A DNA stretch of 64,000 nucleotides from Thermocoleostomius sinensis A174 (lineage in GTDB: Bacteria > Cyanobacteriota > Cyanobacteriia > Elainellales > Elainellaceae): contig NZ_CP113797.1 in assembly GCF_026802175.1 (NCBI RefSeq), positions 3,015,026 through 3,079,025 of the forward strand, in the 5' to 3' direction. How positions within the stretch are numbered: position 1 is the first letter of the stretch; the number at the start of each line of letters is the position of its first letter. Shown here in pieces: positions 45,714-54,642 of the stretch. The notes under the pieces were generated by a model. It did not search any database, was not told the origin of the DNA, and saw only the letters and a list, made by a program, of their open reading frames with translations. Made by a program: the position numbers and the translations under genes.

Positions 45714-46028
45714 TTACCGCTTAGCACCTACCGCAATCCCGTCAGATTCCTCTTCCATGACGCGCAGGCTAGGGAACAGAAAATGGTTCTCTTCAACATA
45801 TTGAGCGCCGAAGAGTCCCTTTTCAGCCCAAAAATACCGATCTGTTGTGTGCTCGTTGCGCTTGACCAACAGTAAGGCTGGTGGCACAATGCCTTCAGCG
45901 TGGATGAACTTCCGGGCCGCTGTAACAGGCTTATCTTCGCCGCTTTCAATGCTATATTGAGGCACCATCTCCAAAATTCTGCGCCCTTCTAAGCGACGAC
46001 GGCTTTTACGCTTACGTCTCCTTGCCAA
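45714..46028 (-). CDS. DUF3155 family protein
   Basis: 104 residues, start TTG 46028, supported by a strong GGAGG about 8 nt upstream on the minus strand (complement near 46037-46043). The start MARRRKRKSRRRLEGRRILE is very basic, and the rest (VPQYSIESGEDKPVTAARKF, VKRNEHTTDRYFWAEKGLFG) matches DUF3155, a cyanobacterial family of unknown function. The basic arm suggests nucleic-acid or ribosome binding, but this is only inference. The 466-bp AT-rich stretch after it (46029-46494) holds no other gene. Confidence 0.82.
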   Translation of the reverse strand: MARRRKRKSRRRLEGRRILEMVPQYSIESGEDKPVTAARKFIHAEGIVPPALLLVKRNEHTTDRYFWAEKGLFGAQYVEENHFLFPSLRVMEEESDGIAVGAKR

Positions 46029-46494
46029 TCTATGTACCTCCTCTCTTCTCGAACTGACCTATCTAATGATTGTAACTGTAGTTACAAAATACCAAGACCC
46101 TGCAAAGTATATCGGCCTAAATTGGGAATTTCAACTTCCTTTAAACAATTGATACAAAATCTTAAGGTATTCTTCGATCGTTGCATGACTTTAGGCATTT
46201 ATTAGGCTTCGCAGAATCTAGAAAACTGGGATAAGCTTAAGAAAACGATAAACTCGCTTTCATTTTTCACCATAACAGACTTGGAGTTATCACGTTTAGT
46301 CGAGTAAATCTTCTCAAACATTCACTTGATGAAGCACCGCAGTGAATGATTCATTTTTTAGCAGTAGTAGCTAATTAAATCTAAGTTCATGTCAGTTCTG
46401 AACCGACCCAAACATGATGTAGAAAGATTGAAATTACGTTATTCGATGTGATTGGTTAATAAATTTAAGTTGTTTGATGCGTTAGGTCGGATTG

Positions 46495-48060
46495 ATGCTG
46501 ATGCCTGCTAGCTCAGAATTTATTACACTTTGCCGATCGCAGGTCACCCTGCTGACGCAAGGGTTAGGGGCCGCTTTGAGCATTATTTATCTGACCGACG
46601 AACTGACCGACGCCACCGATGCTAAGTTAATTCCCATCGTGGCTTATCCCGATGCGGTAACGGATTGGGGAGACGATCGCATTTTTAGTTTGCTGTCTCA
46701 AGGGCGTGCCCCTGCCAGTTCTCGGTTGTTGCTGGCAGATTCCTCTTCATCAGCCATTACGCCCATATCGTGGCCCATTCCCTCAGAGTCCGATTCACCG
46801 TTGCCTCCTCTACAAGCTGCCGAAATGGCCTTGCTGCGGCAACAGCAAATGGTTTTGCCATTGATGCATCAAGATGTGGTAATGGGTTTATTGGTAACGG
46901 CTCGGGCCGATCGGGCTTGGAATGACTCGGAGCAAGCCCAAATTGAGAAAATTGCTGAAACCATTGCAATTGCCTGTGTGTTGGATCAACGCTCGCAGTG
47001 GTTTGCTCAAGATCGACATCAACAAGAGTTATTGCAAGAGCAAAAACACGATTTGTTTGATAATTTGGTACATCAGTTCCGTAATCCGCTGACGGCGCTA
47101 CGTACCTTTGGCAAGCTATTGATTAAACGACTGCAACCTACCGATAGCAATCGCTCGATTGCCGAAGGAATTGTGCGAGAAAGCGATCGATTACAAGAGC
47201 TATTGCAGCAGTTTGATGTCGTCATCGATTTAGACGAGCAGGGACTACGGCGATTACTAGCTCCAACGGCACAGGAAAACGATCAATTGGACACTGAGCT
47301 AGATGCTGAAAATTTAGACGCTGAGATCAGTGCTGAACTAGAGTCTGAAACCAACTCTTCAACTCAACCGGTAACGGCTAATGCATTGCCTCGCGTTGTC
47401 GCTCGCGAGTTTGATGCATTGGATGCCCGTTTATTTGGCACAACTGTATCTAAATCAACCTCTCCTGCCTTGCTACCGGGTTCCAACGTACTAGTTGGGC
47501 GATCGATGCAGCTTGCCCCACACTCAGTTACTGAAGTGTTGACTCCCTTACTTGAATCTGCCAGCGCCATTGCTCAGGATCGGCAACTAATTCTCCAAAC
47601 CGAGATCCCATCAAACTTACCGTTTATTCTCATAGACCTCAACTTCTTGCGTGAGGTATTGACCAATCTTATCGATAATGCGCTGAAGTATACACCATCG
47701 GGTGGGCTAATTTATGTTGGCGTTTATGCAAGCATTCCACCTAAAGAAGCTGAGCACAAGCAGCCGTTGCAAGAAACACCATCTCAACAAACCATCGTCA
47801 TTGCTGACACTGGCCCTGGTATTCCACCCCAGGATTTAGAGCATTTATTTGAACGGCATTATCGCGGTGTTCAATCACAAACCGATATTCCGGGTACTGG
47901 GCTAGGCTTAGCGATCGCCCGGGAATTGATTCAGCAGATGCACGGAACCATCAAAATTTTTAGCCCGGCCCAATCTAGTGGTTTTCAGTTGCCATCGGCT
48001 CCAGTGGCGGCGCAAAATTTACCTGGAACAGCGGTAGTAGTGCAATTACCAGAAGTGTAA
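46495..48060 (+). CDS. GAF-domain sensor histidine kinase, Hik2/CSK-like
   Basis: 521 residues. N-terminal GAF-type sensor (~5-160: FITLCRSQVTLLTQGLGAAL through MGLLVTARADRAW), then a histidine phosphotransfer segment in which the phosphoacceptor His sits in LVHQFRNPLTALRTFGKLLI. This differs from the usual HELRTPL and resembles Hik2, the cyanobacterial relative of the chloroplast sensor kinase CSK. The ATPase part has NLIDNALKYTPSGG, IADTGPGIPP and GTGLGLAIAREL. A long acidic linker (~255-310) separates the two catalytic parts. Hik2 responds to photosynthetic redox state; that function is not proved here. No response-regulator gene is adjacent. Confidence 0.82.
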   Translation: MLMPASSEFITLCRSQVTLLTQGLGAALSIIYLTDELTDATDAKLIPIVAYPDAVTDWGDDRIFSLLSQGRAPASSRLLLADSSSSAITPISWPIPSESDSPLPPLQAAEMALLRQQQMVLPLMHQDVVMGLLVTARADRAWNDSEQAQIEKIAETIAIACVLDQRSQWFAQDRHQQELLQEQKHDLFDNLVHQFRNPLTALRTFGKLLIKRLQPTDSNRSIAEGIVRESDRLQELLQQFDVVIDLDEQGLRRLLAPTAQENDQLDTELDAENLDAEISAELESETNSSTQPVTANALPRVVAREFDALDARLFGTTVSKSTSPALLPGSNVLVGRSMQLAPHSVTEVLTPLLESASAIAQDRQLILQTEIPSNLPFILIDLNFLREVLTNLIDNALKYTPSGGLIYVGVYASIPPKEAEHKQPLQETPSQQTIVIADTGPGIPPQDLEHLFERHYRGVQSQTDIPGTGLGLAIARELIQQMHGTIKIFSPAQSSGFQLPSAPVAAQNLPGTAVVVQLPEV

Positions 48061-48201
48061 TCATCACCGTTAAGTTTTTAATTTTAGGGTGAGGTGAGGT
48101 CTAAACAGGAGGTATCTGATTGATTATTCGCGAAATAGCAAGCAATCCAGGCCGTTCACTATCCTTTCGCAATTCAGCCTGCCTTTGTTCTAATCCTCCT
48201 C

Positions 48202-48537
48202 TTAGTCTTCAATTAACGCTTCAATGGGCTGTCGATAGACAAACACTGCAAAATTCCGCTGTTGTTCCTTCAATGCATACAAAATTACATTAGAAATCTC
48301 TTGGGAAACGATCGCTTTAATTTCCAGATTTGTCTCGATCATCGTTGTTTGGCTTGCTTCCGGATCGGCGGAGCGGCGGCTTTGGCGTCCTGCACCTTGT
48401 ACCTCGCTGACGGTGTAACTTCTCACTTTTAATTGCGTCAGCAGCATGATCAAACTCTCTTTAAGAATTGTCTCACTAACGATCGTGATCAAGAATGCAG
48501 GCTCAACTAGGGGAAACGGTTGCTCGAAATCCAACAT
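48202..48537 (-). CDS. PII-like (GlnB-superfamily fold) protein
   Basis: 111 residues. FLITIVSETILKESLIMLLT, then KVRSYTVSEVQGAGRQSRRS, IETNLEIKAIVSQEISNVIL and NFAVFVYRQPIEALIED give the beta-alpha-beta order of the PII superfamily. SYTVSEVQGAG aligns by eye with the loop-leading strand of SbtB and related carbon-sensing PII-like proteins. The extended loop (GRQSRRSADPEASQ) would project as the T-loop. Such trimers bind nucleotides and inhibit or activate partner transporters. No sbtA or other bicarbonate transporter gene is in the window, so the partner is unknown. Confidence 0.7.
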   Translation of the reverse strand: MLDFEQPFPLVEPAFLITIVSETILKESLIMLLTQLKVRSYTVSEVQGAGRQSRRSADPEASQTTMIETNLEIKAIVSQEISNVILYALKEQQRNFAVFVYRQPIEALIED

Positions 48538-49059
48538 GGAAAGAGGAACTTGGGGAATAGGGGTTAAGGGTTGGGAGTATTCGCAATCTCATCCGCGAAA
48601 TTCCAGTCTTTCATTGTAGCGAGCCATGACACATCTATTAACTTTTAACTTTAATTGTGTTTGCGTTCAAAGCCAGGGCAATCTGTCCTGATTGGCTGAC
48701 ACCTTCGATTCCCCTCTCCCTACATCCTCTCTCTCAAGAGCAAAGGACGCTGATCCGACTCCCCGTCGCTCTATTTAGGAGAAGGGGTTGGAGGATTAGG
48801 GTTCACGATTTGTTAGTCAATTGAGCAATCTGCCGTAACAACCTCATAGTCTGCGGCGCGTGATCCTTGCGAATGCGACAACTATTCCTCCTGAAAAAGC
48901 ATGGCTGCATCGCCTCGGAGGCAAGGCAGGCAAATACCTAGACAAATGTATTGTGCACCCAGCCCACATCACTCTTTCCTGGCATTCCCCTTAGTTTTGT
49001 TGCCCTCGTTTCGTCTAAGTTTGTCTAGAAGAGGTTATAATAATTAACTGACCCGGAGC
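48538..49059. repeat. intergenic region with dispersed C/G-rich repeats
   Basis: 522 bp without a protein gene. About 48711-48800 consists of C-rich and G-rich blocks (CCCCTCTCCCTACATCC, then AGGAGAAGGGGTTGGAGG), like those at 15105-15200 and 20711-20800. The end of the region carries the tRNA leader. Confidence 0.5.
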
Positions 49060-49132
49060 GCTGGTGTAGCTCAGTTGGTAGAGCTGCTGATTTGTAATCA
49101 GCCGGTCGCAGGTTCGAGTCCTGTCACCAGCT
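49060..49132 (+). tRNA. trnT: tRNA-Thr(TGT)
   Basis: 73 nt with a full cloverleaf. Acceptor GCTGGTG pairs with CACCAGC (49125-49131). The D arm is GCTC...GAGC. The anticodon stem GCTGA/TCAGC holds loop TTTGTAA with anticodon TGT at 49093-49095. The T arm is GCAGG-TTCGAGT-CCTGT. The discriminator is T and the CCA end is not encoded. Confidence 0.97.
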
Positions 49133-49207
49133 TTAGGAATAAGCATTTGATTCAGTAAAGGCTGGTTAACATAAACCAGCCTACGGCTTTTGAAACGTAA
49201 AGTACGG

Positions 49208-51124
49208 CTATGTAGCCAGCCGCTCGCCACTCTGCACGCGCCAGAGGTTCGCATAAATGCCTTGTTGGGTTAGTAGGTCTTCGTGGCAACCCTGTTCTAC
49301 GAGTTTGCCGTGTTCCATCACATAAATGCGATCGGCGTTACGAATAGTGGACAGACGATGGGCAATGGCGATTGTGGTGCGATTTTGTGTAATTTTTTCC
49401 AACGATCGTTGAATGGCGGCTTCGGTTTCGTTATCGACGGCTGAGGTGGCTTCGTCCAAAATCAAAATCGGTGGATTCTTCAAAATGGCACGAGCAATAG
49501 CCAACCGTTGCCGTTGTCCCCCCGATAGTTTTTGCCCTCGTTCTCCAACAATCGTGTCATACCCTTGGGGCAATTGCTCAATGAACTCATGCGCTTCGGC
49601 GATCTTGGCCGCAGTAATGGCATTTGTTAGCGTAGCCGTGGGATGCCCATACAGAATATTTTCCAGGGCTGTCCCATGAAATAAGAACACATCCTGGCTC
49701 ACCCAACCGATCGCCCGTCGCAAATCAGCCAGTTGCAATTGGCGAATATCGATGCCATCCAATGTGATGCTGCCAGATTGAATGTCGTAAAGCCGCAACA
49801 GTAGTTTCACCAAGGTACTTTTACCAGACCCAGTGGAGCCAACAATGGCGATCGTTTTGCCAGCGGGAATATGCAATGACAAATTCTCGACCACGGGCAA
49901 TCCTTCCCGATAGGCGAATGTAACGCGATCGAGGTTCAGTTCACCGCGAATGGCGTAAGGGTTAGGGGGAAGGAGGGAATGGAGAGAAGGGAATGGAGAG
50001 AAAGGAGTGGGATTTTCTACTAGCGGAATGGTGCCGGAGTGAATGGCGATCGGTGTGTCGAGCAGGTTCATGACACGATGGGTGGAAGCCATTGCCCGCT
50101 GATATTGATCAAGGGTTTCGCCTAAGCGGGTTAAAGGCCACAATAGTCGTTGAATCATGAAAACTAAGGTGCTGTAGGTTCCAACGGCAAGTCTGCCTGC
50201 CACCGTCTCTAAGCCTCCATACACCAACAGGGCAGTAAACCCAACCAAAATGATGATGCGAATCAGGGGTACAAAGGCTGCACTGAGGACAATCGCGCGT
50301 TGGTTGCTGTAACGATAGGCATCGCTTTCGGTGCGCAGGCGATCGATTTCATACGCTTCGGTGACGAAGCTTTTGATCGTAACAATACCCCCCAAGTTGT
50401 TCGATAGGCGACTGTTGAGTAAACTCACCTTTTCGCGCACATCGGCATAGCGAGGAGCTAACAGTTTTTGAAAAGCAAACGATCCCCACAAGATCAAGGG
50501 AATTGGCAACATGGCCATCCAAGCCACCCTGGGAGCAATCACGAAAAACCCGGTTCCAATTAAAAGCACAGTGGTCAAAACCTGTAGGATTTCATTGGCT
50601 CCGAAATCCAAAAAACGCTCTAGTTGATTAATGTCATCGTTCAGAATTGCCATCAGCCCACCCGTACTGCGGGCTTCAAAATATTCCAGTTCCAGATTTT
50701 GCAGATGCGCATAGGCATCGAGCCGCAAATCATGCTGGATGGATTGGGCTAAATTGCGCCATAGCCTTGCATAGGCATATTGAAACGCTGATTCGCAACT
50801 CCAAACAATGAAGGTGAGAACGGCCAGCACAATAAATTGCTGTTGCACATCTTCAATACCAAATCGCGCCAACAGCGAATCTTGCTGCTGCACGACCACA
50901 TCTACAGCCACCCCAATTAGCACAGGAGGCGCAAGGTCAAAAAACTTATTGAGAATGGAACACAGCGCCGCTAGCCAAATTTGCGATCGGTAGCTGTGCC
51001 CATAATGAAATAAACGGATCAAAGGATGCTTGTCCTCAATCCGGTCAGTCTGTCGATCGGACAAGAGCACTTGGCGGTTGGACACACCCGATTGGCCTTT
51101 CCGATCTCGCTTTACGTTATCCAA
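49208..51124 (-). CDS. ABC exporter, fused membrane and ATPase domains (MsbA/MDR type)
   Basis: 638 residues from TTG 51124 (AAGGA about 7 nt upstream). Six hydrophobic helices in ~50-345 form a type IV exporter membrane domain, followed by the ATPase (~390-635): Walker [11 protein letters not shown]-loop VSQDVF, signature [10 protein letters not shown], Walker [13 protein letters not shown] and the switch His in IAHRLSTI. It would work as a homodimer exporting a lipid, drug or peptide. A low-complexity segment ([20 protein letters not shown], residues ~370-390) lies just before the ATPase. The substrate is unknown. Confidence 0.93.
   Translation of the reverse strand: MDNVKRDRKGQSGVSNRQVLLSDRQTDRIEDKHPLIRLFHYGHSYRSQIWLAALCSILNKFFDLAPPVLIGVAVDVVVQQQDSLLARFGIEDVQQQFIVLAVLTFIVWSCESAFQYAYARLWRNLAQSIQHDLRLDAYAHLQNLELEYFEARSTGGLMAILNDDINQLERFLDFGANEILQVLTTVLLIGTGFFVIAPRVAWMAMLPIPLILWGSFAFQKLLAPRYADVREKVSLLNSRLSNNLGGIVTIKSFVTEAYEIDRLRTESDAYRYSNQRAIVLSAAFVPLIRIIILVGFTALLVYGGLETVAGRLAVGTYSTLVFMIQRLLWPLTRLGETLDQYQRAMASTHRVMNLLDTPIAIHSGTIPLVENPTPFSPFPSLHSLLPPNPYAIRGELNLDRVTFAYREGLPVVENLSLHIPAGKTIAIVGSTGSGKSTLVKLLLRLYDIQSGSITLDGIDIRQLQLADLRRAIGWVSQDVFLFHGTALENILYGHPTATLTNAITAAKIAEAHEFIEQLPQGYDTIVGERGQKLSGGQRQRLAIARAILKNPPILILDEATSAVDNETEAAIQRSLEKITQNRTTIAIAHRLSTIRNADRIYVMEHGKLVEQGCHEDLLTQQGIYANLWRVQSGERLAT
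49960..50012. repeat. in-frame G-rich low-complexity repeat
   Basis: GGGGGAAGGAGGGAATGG and following near-repeats (GGAGAGAAGGGAATGGAGAG) encode, on the minus strand, the Pro/Ser/Phe-rich linker before the ATPase of the ABC exporter. It is of the same type as the segments at 22049 and 55682. Confidence 0.55.
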
Positions 51125-51277
51125 AATTCAGTCCTTAACAATATCATCTGCTGAATCTATTGTTGCAAAGACAGAAGATTGGAGTTGGGCATTCAGGCTC
51201 GAAGAAGGGGGAACTAGCAAAAGCAAAAGCTGGGTGAACCATCGATCGCCATTGCCGATTCCCCCATTCTCACGAAT

Positions 51278-51898
51278 CTAATTGTCATAAATGCGAGCTT
51301 CGAGTGCATCGGGATTTTCTTCACAGTACGCCTCGAAAGCGGTCTTTGTACCATAAAGTAATTCCGCTTTTTGATGAGCCGCTTCTGCCTGCAACTCTTC
51401 GACTTCTTCCCACGCGATTGCACATTCCTTAGACGCGGCTCCTTTGTTGGCACAAACAGCCCGGGCCCGTTCGATCGCCTGCTGAATTCGTTCCTCCAAT
51501 ACCAGTTCTTTCGGCTGTTCCACAAAATCACCCTTTGCAAGAATGTCTTGAATGGAAACAACGCCCATCAGCGATCCTTGAATCACAGGAGCTTGATGAA
51601 TACCCGTATTGGCAAATAATCGCGCCACATACTCTACACCCAAATCAGGATTTACCACAATGCAGGGCTTGGTCATGATATCGCAAACCCGCACTCGCTT
51701 AGGGTCTTTACCATAGGCTGTCACTTTGTAAACAACATCGGTTTCAGTGACAATTCCATAGGCGTCTTGGTCATGACGACGATCGACAATCAGCGTATGC
51801 GAACCTGTTTCTTTCATGCGTTGCACCGCTTCAGCCACAGTAGCAGAGCCGCGAATTGTGACAACCTGGGTATTCATAATGTCTGCCGCTTTCAACAT
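51278..51898 (-). CDS. CBS-CP12 fusion protein
   Basis: 206 residues from ATG 51898 (AAGGAGG about 9 nt upstream). Two CBS motifs (~1-125: MLKAADIMNTQVVTIRGSAT; VCDIMTKPCIVVNPDLGVEY) form an adenosyl-ligand-binding module. The C-terminal ~70 residues are a CP12 domain: CANKGAASKEC (Cys149, Cys159), the AWEEVEELQAE core and YCEENPDALEARIYDN. CP12 normally inhibits GAPDH and phosphoribulokinase when oxidised. Here the second Cys of the C-terminal pair is Ala (position 201) and the last residue is Asn instead of Asp. Such CBS-CP12 proteins are known in cyanobacteria; their exact targets are unknown. Confidence 0.92.
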   Translation of the reverse strand: MLKAADIMNTQVVTIRGSATVAEAVQRMKETGSHTLIVDRRHDQDAYGIVTETDVVYKVTAYGKDPKRVRVCDIMTKPCIVVNPDLGVEYVARLFANTGIHQAPVIQGSLMGVVSIQDILAKGDFVEQPKELVLEERIQQAIERARAVCANKGAASKECAIAWEEVEELQAEAAHQKAELLYGTKTAFEAYCEENPDALEARIYDN

Positions 51899-51994
51899 CT
51901 GTAATCCCTCCTTGTGGTTTGTCCCTGAATAGTTCGCCCCCATTGTTACGCATTTTTGACACATTTCTTAAACAAGTTGTTACCGATCGACAGA

Positions 51995-53761
51995 CTAAGC
52001 ATAGTTAGTAGAAGTGGCGCTTAGCACTGACCTCAAATCGGAGGCAAACACGACCGTGTAATTGGGCGAGGTTCTCACAGCCCCAGCAATCGGACTCATC
52101 GCAGTGCGATCGGCTTTACGCGGAGCAAAGGCAGAATCAGCTTGTACCACCAAATTGTTGCCGCTGAGAGACAGCCCCTTCACCGAAACAGAATTGGTTT
52201 TCGTACCGTTGAGCGCCGTTAGAAACGAAGCGGCGATGACATTGCCATTCGCGGGATCGAGTCGTGCCAGAATTGCTACCTTGCCCCCCCCACCTCCACC
52301 AGGGCTATAGTCTGAGTAGCTGCGTAGCCAACCGTAGGTTGCAAACCGGCGATAGTCTTGATCGGGTGTGCCTTGAGTGCCAGTAGCAGTGAAGGCAGCA
52401 TAAAGCGTATTGGTGCTGCTTTCCCACAACACATGAGTGCCGCGTCCATCATCGGCAGTGGTTTCATAGTCATCGCGATACCAGTTTAAGACGCCATTGG
52501 TGAAACTGGCCACCCACGGATCTTGGTTGCCTGTATCGTTACCGACGGTCACTTGATTGTACCCAGTGTAAATAGTGGTATTGCCAGATGTAGCCCGATT
52601 TAAGGCTTTGCTGCTCAGGGTGGTTTCTGTGGCATCATCATCTACGATCGTCAGTTGTGATTGTGCCTGAGTCCCCAGAACCGCGCCATTGGTAGGATGA
52701 CTGAGGATCAATCGCACGGTTTCAGGGCTTTCAAATTTGCGATCTTGCAGCACCGATAGAGTAAAGCTCTTGCTCGTTTCACCATTGGCAAATATGAGTG
52801 TACCGTTTGTAGCAGCGTAATCATGTCCAGCGATAGCGGTCTGATCGCTGGTGCTATAACTGACTGAAGCACTGCCCGTACCATTGCTGCGAGTCACGGT
52901 AATCGTGACCGTTCCATCTGCTTCATTAACTTGGTAAGCGTTGCGACTAAACGAGAAAACAGTTGCGGTGGGAGTGGGGGTAGGACTAGGCACAGGATTG
53001 GGACTGGGGGTGGGGGGAATCATCACATCCGATCGATCGATCGTTAAGTTGGGAGTGTCTAAGCGAAGATTGTTGAGAATCGCCAAAAACTTTCCCGTTG
53101 TTCGATCTTGAATCACAACATTTCCAGCTTGGTCTCCGGTTCCTCGGCTAATGCGGAGTTGTTCAAACGTGAGTCCCGACAAGCGCAGTACATCTTGACC
53201 ATCGGTAAAATCTGTAATGACTGTGGCTGTTGCCAGGGAAGAACTGCTCCACTGGGACGCCAACACAAATTGATCGCGACCGCTGCCGCCTGTGAGGCTA
53301 TCGCGACCACCATTTCCTACCAAAAAATCGTCTCCCAGACCGCCCAACAGCCGATCGTTGCCACGACTACCCAGCAGCGTATCATTGCCAGCTTGTCCAT
53401 GCAGCTTGTTGTTTCCGCGACCGCCCACGAGTTGATCATTGCCAACGCCACCCATGAGTTGATCGTCACCCCGATCGCCATAGAGTCGGTCATCTCCGGC
53501 AAATCCAAATAGTCGATCGTTGCCGCTGCGTCCTCGAATCCGATCGTTGCCATCGCGTCCTCGTAAAACATTATTTTGGCGATTACCAGTTAAATTTAGT
53601 CCATTAGTTTGATTAGGTAGCTGGGATGTGCGGTTGCTGATGCCTGTTAAAAATTGAGCAAGTCCTGCATCCAGCCCTACAATTGAGTGTTGCAAACTAG
53701 CCAAGCTTGATAGTGAATCTGACACAGATGTTTGGGCGATCGTGTTGTCCGATGGCAGCAT
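51995..53761 (-). CDS. RTX (hemolysin-type Ca-binding) repeat and Calx-beta protein
   Basis: 588 residues from ATG 53761; a longer frame from 53872 is less likely. Residues ~60-165 hold at least ten Gly-Asp-rich nonapeptide repeats of the GGxGNDxLxG type that bind Ca2+ as a beta-roll. Residues ~262-370 are a Calx-beta domain (YQVNEADGTVTITVTRSNGT; AGHDYAATNGTLIFANGETS). The C-terminal ~220 residues, with a Gly6 run (SPGGGGGGK), are unassigned. RTX proteins are usually exported by type I secretion without a signal peptide, which fits the absence of one here. No HlyD/TolC genes lie in the window. Confidence 0.85.
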   Translation of the reverse strand: MLPSDNTIAQTSVSDSLSSLASLQHSIVGLDAGLAQFLTGISNRTSQLPNQTNGLNLTGNRQNNVLRGRDGNDRIRGRSGNDRLFGFAGDDRLYGDRGDDQLMGGVGNDQLVGGRGNNKLHGQAGNDTLLGSRGNDRLLGGLGDDFLVGNGGRDSLTGGSGRDQFVLASQWSSSSLATATVITDFTDGQDVLRLSGLTFEQLRISRGTGDQAGNVVIQDRTTGKFLAILNNLRLDTPNLTIDRSDVMIPPTPSPNPVPSPTPTPTATVFSFSRNAYQVNEADGTVTITVTRSNGTGSASVSYSTSDQTAIAGHDYAATNGTLIFANGETSKSFTLSVLQDRKFESPETVRLILSHPTNGAVLGTQAQSQLTIVDDDATETTLSSKALNRATSGNTTIYTGYNQVTVGNDTGNQDPWVASFTNGVLNWYRDDYETTADDGRGTHVLWESSTNTLYAAFTATGTQGTPDQDYRRFATYGWLRSYSDYSPGGGGGGKVAILARLDPANGNVIAASFLTALNGTKTNSVSVKGLSLSGNNLVVQADSAFAPRKADRTAMSPIAGAVRTSPNYTVVFASDLRSVLSATSTNYA

Positions 53762-54642
53762 GAATGAACCTCGATAATGCGTGAATAGGAGTGCAAGACG
53801 AAGCAAAAAATGAACAAAATTTTTTGCAGAACCTGAAGGTAATAACTTGTAGAAACAAACTTGTAGGAACACGCTAAACTATTAGCGAGAGCAGCACCAT
53901 CGGACATAGCAAAGCTAAGTGGTTCGATCGCAACAATTTAGTTTATTTAGAGAAGCACTAGATTGCAGCAAGCGATTGACCTTCTATCTATTCTTTTCTA
54001 TCAATGGATTAAACATCCGCAAAGAACGCAATTATTTTTGATTAAGCTTGAATCAATTATTAGGAATAAACAAGGCTTAGCAATTCTGGGAAATATTTCA
54101 AAAACAATGTATTAACAGCCTACAATGATATATTCCCTGAATTTTAACAACAAATAAGTATTGCGATTTAAAAAGAACAATGCACCCAATAAGGCATTCT
54201 TTGATCAAGAATTGATGATTCAACGGTACTGAATTCAACGATTGCATTTTTCGACCCTTCCGTTATAAAAATAGATGAAATGGATTGCCTCAGCAATCCT
54301 GCGAGATTTCCGTTCCTTAGGCGTTGAAGTTTATGTTAAGTTTCAGCACGATCGCGAGGTCCTGTACCATATTCATAAGTTAGGTCACTTGATTCTTGGC
54401 GCAATCGATTGGTTGACCAACCATCTTGCCCCTCTCATTCCCCACCCCCTGCTCCCGGATGGGCAAAGGAGAGGCGAAACGACGGAGGAGGTTTCAATGT
54501 CCCTCGCCGTCTCTGGAAAGAGGTTTATGTGAATGAGAACTGTTGTAAGTGTCCATTGTGGTTTGATGGAGAGCCACTTAAGTGAGAGAGTGGAAACTCA
54601 GAAGTCAAATCGATCGGTTCTACACTACCCCGCATAACTTTG
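53762..54642. other. 881-bp AT-rich intergenic region
   Basis: No convincing gene. An 85-codon frame from 54275 includes, near 54421-54475, a C-rich/G-rich dispersed repeat, so it is more likely chance than coding. No tRNA or strong hairpin was found. Promoters for the RTX gene (minus) and the second ABC exporter (plus) must lie here. Confidence 0.35.

Noticed and set aside
54275-54532. 85-codon frame before the second ABC exporter gene
   Set aside because: It includes a dispersed C/G-rich repeat, has no recognisable domain and no good ribosome binding site.
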